Of a stretch of DNA of 64,000 bases, positions 52,101 to 62,690 are shown one piece after another. Origin of the DNA: Monomorium pharaonis (Eukaryota; Arthropoda; Insecta; Hymenoptera; Formicidae). Under the pieces are notes generated by a model, which did no database searches, was not told the origin of the DNA, and saw nothing but the letters and a program-made list of their open reading frames with translations. The stretch lies in contig NC_050471.1 in NCBI RefSeq assembly GCF_013373865.1, forward strand, positions 24,321,464 through 24,385,463, read 5' to 3'. Position 1 is the first letter of the stretch. Every line of letters begins with the position of its first letter. Position numbers and translations under genes: made by a program.

Positions 52101-55100
52101 AGAGAAAGAGAGAGAAAAAATGTCACACCTCTTTAAAGGCGTTTTGGCAACAAGAAACGTAACGAGGTCGGGCTCTTTTACGCATGGTAGCGTTTGGCAA
52201 CGCCAGGCCAGGTTTCCGGCCGCGTTTTTGCTTGTCTAAATATTTGCACTGTATCACGAATGTGTCACGGACGCGCGCGCGAAGTATTTTCTTCTGTTGT
52301 GCACGCCCTGTTACGTCACCGATTGCGAATGACCGTGCGTACGGCGATGTATCAGAAGTCAGACGTACGTCGCACGACAAGGAACTTTCGTTCCAGCTTC
52401 CTGTTAGTAAGCCGACTTAATTACGACACAAAAAACGGCGAAGATTATATTCTCTTCAATGACTTGAAATAAGTCTTTGTGTCATACAGAAATGTCAAAA
52501 ATACGTTATAAACTTCTGAGTTGTTAGAAGTAGACGGAGCTCTTGTAGGATAAAACGCATTTAGTGTGAAGCTCAGTATGGAAATGTTACGAGTTACATT
52601 ATAGGCACTGACCACAGACTATATCAGTACTTTTTCGAGTACATCTTGATAAAGTTTTTGTGTCTATATATTTTTAAGTTTTTTTACTAAAAAAATTATT
52701 ATTTAAGTTAAAATGATTATTTTAAAAAGATATCTTGATATTAAACTTTTTTTAATTTTATAAATTTTCTTCAAAAATTATAAAATGTGAAGTCAAATAT
52801 ATAGAGTATTCCATTTTAATTTAAACATCTCGAATATCTCAAATATCTTAAACAAAAAATTGCTAAATATTTGAAATAAAAGTTGTAAGATTTGAAGACT
52901 ATCAGATGACTTTTGAGTCTGAGACCCACTTTGGGTGATTTTTCGATAAAAACATATTTTTTTATTACAAATTTATATTTTAAAAAAGAAGAAAAAACTT
53001 TTTTTTGTGATTTCTTGACAAATCTCTAACCAGCGAACCATTCTTCAGCTGATCTTGCTTTGTTGACCAGAATGTATTTCAAAATAAAAACTTTGAATAG
53101 AAGTTTTTTACCAGAATATATAAGTATCATTTTTATAGGATTAAAACTAAATAAAGAATAAACTCTTTAATTAAAGCTGTTTTGATTTTAATATCAACTA
53201 AAAATTACCGAAATTTGAAAACCATATAGGTTTCTTAGGTTTTATTTTTTTCTTCCTAATCAACATTACGACAATATATTTTGGTCGTAAATGCTCGAAT
53301 TTTGCTCCTAAAATTAGTCGTAAAGATTAAAATAATAAATAATTTATATTACATTGACTTAAAATCATTCTACAGAACACAGATCGCAGATCACGAATGC
53401 GGAAGCGACTACCTATCACAAGCGTCAATGATAGTATATTAATGTTTTTGTTTGGCTGGTACACTCACGTTTACGACCTGCGACCCGTGTTTTGTATCTT
53501 ATGTAGAATCGTTTTTATGAAGCATAATTGCCACATTATATCTTTATAATATCCTTAATATATTTTGCTGCAGCTTTAAATATCCAGTAAGCAAGAAACA
53601 ATTTCTAAATGATCTTCTGCTTCGCTTCTTCTTTTGCTAGATTATCGAAGTATTCTTCATATCAATACTTTCAATTTTTTATAGTTTTATCTCGTATATT
53701 TTTTGCTTCGCCTGACCATACGCTGCTATCGAAAAGCTGCTGCACGCGACGGCAAATGCAGCGGGAATTAAATTGAAATTCACAATGAATTTCCGCGAGA
53801 GCGACTTCCCTCGCTGGAAACGCACTCGATCCTATTTCATGACGTTATTTTGACGTTGCAGCGGTGCAAGGACACACATCGTAATTCTGCAGGCTGCCTG
53901 GCTACCTGCCTGCCTGCTGCTTGGCGTGCGTATCGAAAAAAAGCCTCGCTATCGCATTACACGCAAACGCGCGCTTATTACCGTCTCGCGGTATTAATTA
54001 TGGCGACGCGGTTATTTTTAACTCATTAGATTACCAGATTACCAGATATCCGGATTACTAGATGCTCCGCCAGATTGTAATTGACTCGTAATTCCGAGCG
54101 CTGAGTTTCAATTGTATATGATAATTAAGGACGTACATACGTGTCATATCTCAAAACATTATTAAAATATATAATATTGAATTAGAATATTTGTATAAAA
54201 TTTGTGTATGATTCTCTCTGCAGATTGCTTGAAAAATTATTCAAGTTTCTGTTTACTCTTGATTCTCATGTTTTATTGCATTCTGTATTTAATATTTATT
54301 TGCAAGTTTGATGAGAAAGTAATATTACGAATTAAATTAAACTTTTTTACACTACTAATGAAAGTACTAACAAAACTTTAATAAATATTTGTGCAAAAGT
54401 TTATTTGGATTTACTTGTTTAAAAGTTATTTACCTAACTGCAGCAAACTATGGTATTATTTGCGTTGTATAATCCATTGTAAGCAAAATTACTTGTTGTT
54501 TTGATCTTTGCAGCTGTTTTTCAAGGCCATTCGAATATTTATGACAAAGTTTGTCGTTAATTAGGAAAAAACAACAAATACAAGTTTTTCAATTTTGATA
54601 ACTTTTAGCTAATATTTAATTAGCATACTTAAAACACTTTTAAGAAACGATAATATTATTATAGTTTTTAATGTGCAGTTTAATAACGTGCAGTTTAATA
54701 ACGTCAAAGTTTGATTAATTAAATATTTAAATTAACAAATATCCAAATGATCATGATACTATTGTATTATTTGATTGTCACATTTTATCAACTTTTCGCA
54801 TATAAAAAGTTAATTTATTTAAAAGATTGTATTAATTTTTGCTAATAAAGATAAAAATGTCAAAGGAAATGATTAATTTAGAATTTATCTAAATCAATGA
54901 TTAAAACTTTTTATTTTTATAGATTTGAGAAACTATTGCGCGTACTTTCGTAAACTGGCTTCTACTTCAACTGGCTTTGGTTTTGCGTTGTTACAAAAGA
55001 AAAAGTTATTACAAAGAGAATAAGCGAACTGCGACTTATAGGCTATCCTTTATATAGGCTATACTCGTTCTAGCAACATTGCCAGAAACGAATCGTCGTG

Positions 55101-58100
55101 ATATCGATCCGCAAGTTGCACGACGAGCAGACTGCGATCTTTTACTTTCCATATATCGCGATTATTGGGTATCTATGTCAACTCGTCCTCAATGAAACAT
55201 TTATAAAACGTATACGATTGTAGTTACTTTTCGATGGTTGTACAAGTGCTTAGGTAGCAATTTACTTGGCGACGATACGTAAAATATTACTTTTTTATCG
55301 TATTAACTTGTTCTTTAAGACATAAGAATTGCAGTGGCATAGGATATGAAAACCGGAAGAGAAGGAAAAAGTCTATAGACCTATGTCTTAGATTAACAGC
55401 AGGACAACTAAAGAATTCTGACTATTTACATGAGAAATGCTGCATTATGTACACTAAAGAATTATGCAAAATTAGCATAAAAATTACTTGTCATTTTCTT
55501 TTCAAATTGTTGGATTTTTGTGTCTATTTATATATATAATTTAATATATTTTAATTCGACATGGGTCATCGTAAACTTTTATTTAAAATGTTTAAGACGC
55601 ATGTTTACGTTTATTACGTCCATTAATTATGCGGAACATAATTTCAGGGAGCAAAATATGAAGGGAAAGTCCCAGTCTTGAATTACAGTCAATTTTTAGC
55701 ACCTCTTCTCTTTTTCTCTTCCTATGTAAATGATTTATATTTATTTAAGGGATATTTGTCTTGTTACATACTGGTTTGTAACTTAGTCAAATTAGGCGTG
55801 ACCTCCGTAATTAACGTGATTACGTACTCGGCTCGTGGGTGGGTGCGTAATCGTGCCGGTCATCCGCGACGATCGCCAGGTCAAGTAGATTAATTGGTGC
55901 GCACGACTGGATCTTAAAGGGCCCATGATGAAATCATCCGGTGGAACGTCACGGAGTCGTTTGTTTCAAAAAGGGCGTGAGTCATATTTTGTATAGTTGC
56001 ACTTTCCATATTCGTCCTGGTGTAGTTTTCTTTAAGTTTTCACAATTGAGCTTCGTTAAACAAAGGGGACATCGCGCATAATTGTCGACCGCGATATGAG
56101 TTATCGGTCGTTAGACGCGGAAAAAAGTCCCAGACATGTCAAGGAGAAATAAATTTTCATAGGCGCCGCGACGTAAAAATATCTAAAAATGTTGATTTTT
56201 CCTTAAAAAAAAAAAAGAAAAAATTGGCAAATGTTTATTTGTAAAAAGACGGAGACATGAGTGATACATATAAAAAGATATCAATTCTACTGCTAAAATA
56301 GTGATTACTCAATTTACTTTCTTCTTTTCAATAACGGTTATCTTTAATAAAGAATATTTGCTTGACAATAATCTTAAAAGATATTTGTCACAAATTTTAG
56401 AAGAACTCATTATTGTACAAAAAAGAATTTATGTGTACTGTTTTAAGGAATATTATAATATTTTATTGAACAAGAGTCAGAATAACGATGAGTAAATTAA
56501 ATTTTAGTCTTAATATTTTTGATAGAAAAATTAAATATACTAGAATTTATAATATGTTTTGAATAAACTTAATATTTTTGTGATGACTTGTAACACATTT
56601 TTGCGAATACATGAACTCGTGAGAAATACTTGTTGCAAGTAATATTTACTTAACTCAAGTAATTTATAGCATTTTTCTGTATAACAAGTAAAGTAAACAT
56701 TACTAGGACGATTTAAGTAAGCACGAAATATATTAGAAGCCGTTTTATTACAAACTTTCTAATAAACTTTATTTCATATACATTACAGATATTTTCAAAT
56801 GGAAAGTACACATTTGTATAAATAAATATGTATAAAAACGCGTACAATGAGGAAACTTTGTCTCTCTTCAAAGAAGAACAAGGTTACTTGCATTTTCCAC
56901 GAAGAGAGAAACTTTTATACATAAAGAAACGTGCAGAAACTAACAATATACCCAGAGACACATTGAACGTAATCTCTCCATGGAACGTAATCGTAACAGA
57001 GTTTAATATATGAAATTTGAATTAGTACGTATTGTTAGTTACAGCATGAGCTGATCTTGATGAAATCAAACGGAAGTTTTTGTACACTCTCTAAATTTCC
57101 TAGAGTGAAACATTACTCTAAAAGAGTGAAAATCAAATATATCTAAGTTCGAGTGATTTGTCACTTTAATTAGAGTAAAAATGCTCTCTATAAGAGTGAA
57201 CTCTAGGAAATTTAGAGAGCATATTGTCGCTATTAAAATAATGTTTATCTATTTTATCTTGTAATACTTTCCCTTCTATTGAAATTCATCCTTGGCGTAA
57301 TGGAGAAAGCTTAATATTAAATCTATCAGGTACGCTGCGCCTTCCAAAACGCACAACGAGCCCACGGCCAGTCCAATCTGAAATTGTTAATTTTTTTTTG
57401 TTTAACACGAGATTAATCATTGCGTTTATTGTCAGCATAAAAATTGAAGTAGAACATTTATACATATTTTATTGATAAATTAAACATTTATATTTTATTT
57501 TTTAAATAAATATTTAGAAAAAATGCAGTTACTATAAATATTTAGAAACTTATACCTATAGCTTTTAATTTTTCAGTAGTTTTTGTGTAACTTTATTTTA
57601 ACTTTAAGTTAAGGATTCGACTTACCTGTCTCTCTGGCGCATCGTATAGGAATTTTTGCTCAGGTTGGTAACCATGCCAGTAATGTAGAGCTGTTCCACC
57701 CACAGCCACGAACATAAAAGTTCCAACGAAATTCATGATGATTTCCTTTAAAAAGGATAATAAGTTTTCATTAAATGCTTCCAAATCTTAAATGCTGAGC
57801 TGCATCTTTAATGCTTCCAAAATCTTTTAAGATTGTTAATTTGTTTGTCTTCAGTTTTTATTTAAATATTTTTTAAATAGGAAATGTGCATCCTCTGGAA
57901 ACTTTTCTACAAAGTTTTTCATATATAATTTTTCAGAGTTTTTATATAAATTTTAGAATTTTGTTACAATTTTTGTATAATTTTATAATATTATATTTGA
58001 GAACATTTTTCAAATATTTTACACGAATTAAAATATTTTTTAGAAGTGCTGAGAAGGTCTATATCTTTTCTAAAATTTATTATATAATTTTAAATAAATA

Positions 58101-61100
58101 TAATAATTTTAAGTAAATTCTCATTTTATAATTTTTAAGAAAGTTGATAAAGTTAAAAGAACAGTTTTTAAGCTATTTTTTTTAGAAATCATAATTTTAG
58201 AACAATATTTCTTTTAACAGTATTTATCAAAAAACTTGTAAGTTGTAGAAACAAATTACTGATTTTTGACACGTTTTGGATATTTAAAATATTACTAAAT
58301 ATTATTCAATTTGAACTTTTGAGATTAAATGTCGTTTTGCGGAACACGATGCAATTCTATTCATTTTTACTATGTTTAACCTGAACTATTCACTCGAAGA
58401 CCGTCAAATAAGAAGAACAAACACTTACTACAAGAGTTTTTTTATGGTCAGTACTTCCAAAACAGTAGCTGATAAGGACAACGCTTGTGTAAATGAAGAA
58501 TCCGACAAATACACCGGAAGCAACAATTTCGGCATCGGGATTCTTGTCTTCGTTCAAATTCCAAGTGCCACCAACTCCTAGAAACTCGCCACCATATCCC
58601 GTACGATACAGGATTAATACAATGAGGTTGATAACCTGCAATAAATCAGTAAATTTAAAAAGTACTTACATATATATTTTATCTATCGTAAAATAATTTT
58701 GCAAAGTGTCTTTTGCTCATTTTAAGGACAGTAAAAGTAACAGAACTTATTAATTAAATAATAGATTAAAGAAATTGATTAAAATCTCTGCTATTTTATG
58801 GATAAGTAGAAAATTAATTACTGGCAAAAAAAATTCTTATATATTTAAATCTTTTATATTTTTAAGATTTTTAATATTTTAAATTTATGAAGGATTTCTA
58901 AAAGAATATCTTAAATCTTTTCAGATTTTATAAGTTAAAAAATTTTATAAATCTTAGAATATTTCAGAAACCATATATACAAAGAATTTGGAAAAGACAT
59001 GGTCCTTGGTATATATTTTTGAAAAGTGTTCTAATTTATGTAATAAATGTAAGAAATTAAAAATTGTTAATAACAATTTTAAAAAATTTCTGAAAAACTT
59101 AAAAATCTTATTATATATATAGAATGCGAAAATTATTTTTTTAATTAGTTTCTATCTTTTTAGTATGACTATTATTTTTTATATTAAACAGAAATTTTAC
59201 AAAAGAAAGGAAACTAATATAAATATATTTTATATGGACATTACATGGACATATTTTATATATGTATATTTATATATGTTTTTATATGAAACATTTTTTT
59301 CTGGGTTGGAATCTTATGTAATGATAGTGAAGCAATGTTAAAATTTAGAATAAAGTTTCTTTTTTAATAATATTAACGTTTTTGAACAAGTTAAAAACTT
59401 TGAAATATTTACGGTAAATTTTAGGAAGATAAATGAGCAATAAAAATTCGTTTCTTAAGTGAAAGTAATTTTATGTTTACAATGCTGGTGAAGAGTTTGA
59501 AAATTTTTATTTTTCTCGCATCTAATGAAAGGTTAAATATCTTGATGGAAAAGATCGTAGAAAAATTTTCGACCCTGCATTTTAAAAAACAAAAATAAAG
59601 TTCAATTTGTGAAATTTTGTTCTTAGATTATTATATATAAGATCAAAATTAATATTTTTGCAATATTTTTGTTTTACTTTGAAGCGCTGCAATTTTATAA
59701 AATATTATTGAACAAAGTTTAACAGAATATTTTGAAGAGGCTTCTCAAGATTTAAAATGCTTTTTGAAAGAAATTAATAATGATTTTTGGTAAATCAATG
59801 ATGTCGAATTTTTTGTGTAAAAACTTATCTTTAATAAATTGGTTTTACTTTGAAAGGGTTTATGTGAAAAAAAGAAAGAAATTGTTATTCAACCATTTGC
59901 ACAAATTTTTTTAAAATTTATTTTAGGAATCTATTGTTGAACAATAATTATTTTTATTAAAATATATGTTTATCCACTTTTTATTATAGTTTTTGTAGGA
60001 GAAAAGTTAGTAGCACTGATAAAAATGTAAGTAAATCGTATAAAGTAAGATTATTTATTAATGGAACTGATTTCACACATAGGTACACCCATGTCGCAAG
60101 ATCGAAACGTTGATCTGTATATGAACAAAAAGCTTTTATTTTGAAACAAAAAGATTAATACTGAAAATTTTTAATTTTATGAAAAGTTGAGAAGGTTTCA
60201 AAGTATGATAGAATTTTGTTATCTATCATAGAGCGATTTTCTGGGACATTCTATAGTTTTGTAGCATTACAAGCGACGGCAGCGTAGCGTATCGCTTGCT
60301 AAACAACGTGCGTTATCGCAGGCCGATAAGGGCAGTAGAAATGATTCATATGTCGTATAAGAATGTCCCTTGAATGAGTGTGTAATGATAATGACTACGC
60401 CTTTTTATAACCATCCACAATCATTGAATTTATTGAATTTGCGTTAATTAAGCAATTTACTAATTTATTTACGACTAGCGTTAGATTTGAATTAGTTTTC
60501 CTATATTGAAGTCTTATTATATTGTTAGTATTTTAATATTCTCTTTGATATTTTATTAAATTTAATCTCTTTTTAAGCTCAATCCATTATCGTTACTATT
60601 TATATAAATTACACGAAAAAAAGAAAAAAAACACTTCATGTAGCCAAAAAGAAATTTGTCAAATTAGTCGTAAAATTTTTAAAATAATTATCTGATTAAT
60701 AATTTTAAGAATGCTTGCAAATAAATTAAGAGATATAATTCCGTTAAGAAATTCTTTTTGTTGAAAATTAATTAAAAAAAATGAGATAATGTTATTTATC
60801 TCAAAATAATTACTGAAAATTCTTAGATCTTGCTGAAAATTGTATGCATTGATTGAGCGTATTTAAAAAGAATTTATTTCAAATTGATAAGATATGCTTG
60901 TTATGGGATATTCCGTGGAATTGTCCTTTCTTCTCTCCTTCTTTCTCTCTATAGGTATTATATATTCTCACACTTTTCACGATATATAATATGAGAACTA
61001 AAATACAATCTCCTCACCAACTTTAGCACTTTGATCACTATACTCGCAATAGTCTGCAAGGACACCATGTTTGCAGACTTTTAGGCACCTGCCTTTTCAC

Positions 61101-62651
61101 CGTGAAAACGTACGTAACGAAATGAAACTTGCGCCGAGATTCAGGTGATGCCGAAGTAGAACCAAGCCCTCTTTATCTAATCAGATGATACAGAGAGTAC
61201 GTTAAAATGGGGATAAGAACTGGGGAGGACAATCGCACATGCGCGATCTTATCTAATAACGATAATTTAAACTTCAGCCGCACATCGTAAAATTATCATG
61301 TCGTACTTCTTCATTTTTGCAACTGAAATAGCGCATTTATTAACAAGTATTCTTTTATAGGAGCTCGGTCTGGCGATCAAGCCAGAACAGATCGCCGAAA
61401 TGGAGGCTCACGTGAATGACATCGACTTCGAAGCTGTCGCCAGGGAAGAAAAAGCGACGAGGCACGATGTGATGGCGCATGTTCATGTATTCGGTCAACA
61501 GTGTCCTTTGGCTGCACCTATCATCCACCTTGGTGCGACCAGCTGTTATGTGGGCGACAACACGGTATATTTTCCGTTAACCGTATTATAAAAGTTTTTT
61601 TTTATTTATCTTAAAAATAAAAGGTTATTATAAAACTTCTTATTATCTTTTTAAAACGAGATACGAAAAAGCGCTAAGCATCTTTCTATTTATGTTGAAA
61701 GGTCTTCTTATTTCAATCTGAGCAGCTTTAATTCTCCTAATTCGAATTATGAATATCACAAAATTATGTTATCTGACACTCAATCAAAGTAATACATATT
61801 TGAAGAAAAGAAATCTTTAAAGTGCGTCGATTAAAAACAATATATTCTTTTTGTAAAAAAATAATTTCTGTACAATTACTTAAAAAAAAATTTTATTACG
61901 TATATTTTATCATGTATCTTTTACCTTGGTAATAAAACACAATTATATTTTCAGTTACTGATAATCAATGGTTGTGCCATTAGATTTTCTACGTGTTTTG
62001 GTGGAACTAACTTATTGAAATTAACTTGTTGATATTGTTTCTTGTTATAGGACCTCTTGATACTCCGCCAAGGTTTCGACATACTGCTGCCAAAGTTAGC
62101 CAGCGTAATTAAACGGCTCGCGAAATTTGCTTACGAAAACCGTGATCTGCCCACCTTGGGTTTCACTCATCTTCAACCCGCACAACTGACGACAGTCGGT
62201 AAAAGAGCGACGCTGTGGCTGCAAGACTTGCTGATGGACGAAAGAGCTATTCGTCGTGCCAGGAACGATCTGAGATTCCGCGGAGTTAAAGGCACAACGG
62301 GCACCCAAGCGTCTTTTCTTCAGCTTTTTAATGGTCGGTCTATTCAATCTGCAATTCTTCGGCTTTTACAAGAAAGAAATTGGAAAATGTTTCATGAAGC
62401 TTAATGTCAAAATTTTTTAGATAATTTTAATTAAAGGTGATCTATTTTGGTGAAAATTTTTCTGAGAATTCTTTGTATAATTTTTCAAAATTTTTCAAAA
62501 TTTTATAATTTTGTAGAAAACTTCTCAAATTTTTAAATATAAATTGGAACACTTTTCAGAAATACTAAAAAAAAGTCTATCTTTTCTAAAGTTTTATATA
62601 CCATATATATGAATTCTAGCATATTCTAAAATTTCTACTATTTTTTATTCT

Positions 62652-62690
<39 letters not shown>

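Noticed and set aside
51998..61361. Alternative AdSL first exon MSSRCCQ...
   Set aside because: It ends in phase 2, while AdSL exon 2 needs phase 0; the conserved first exon is at 34480.
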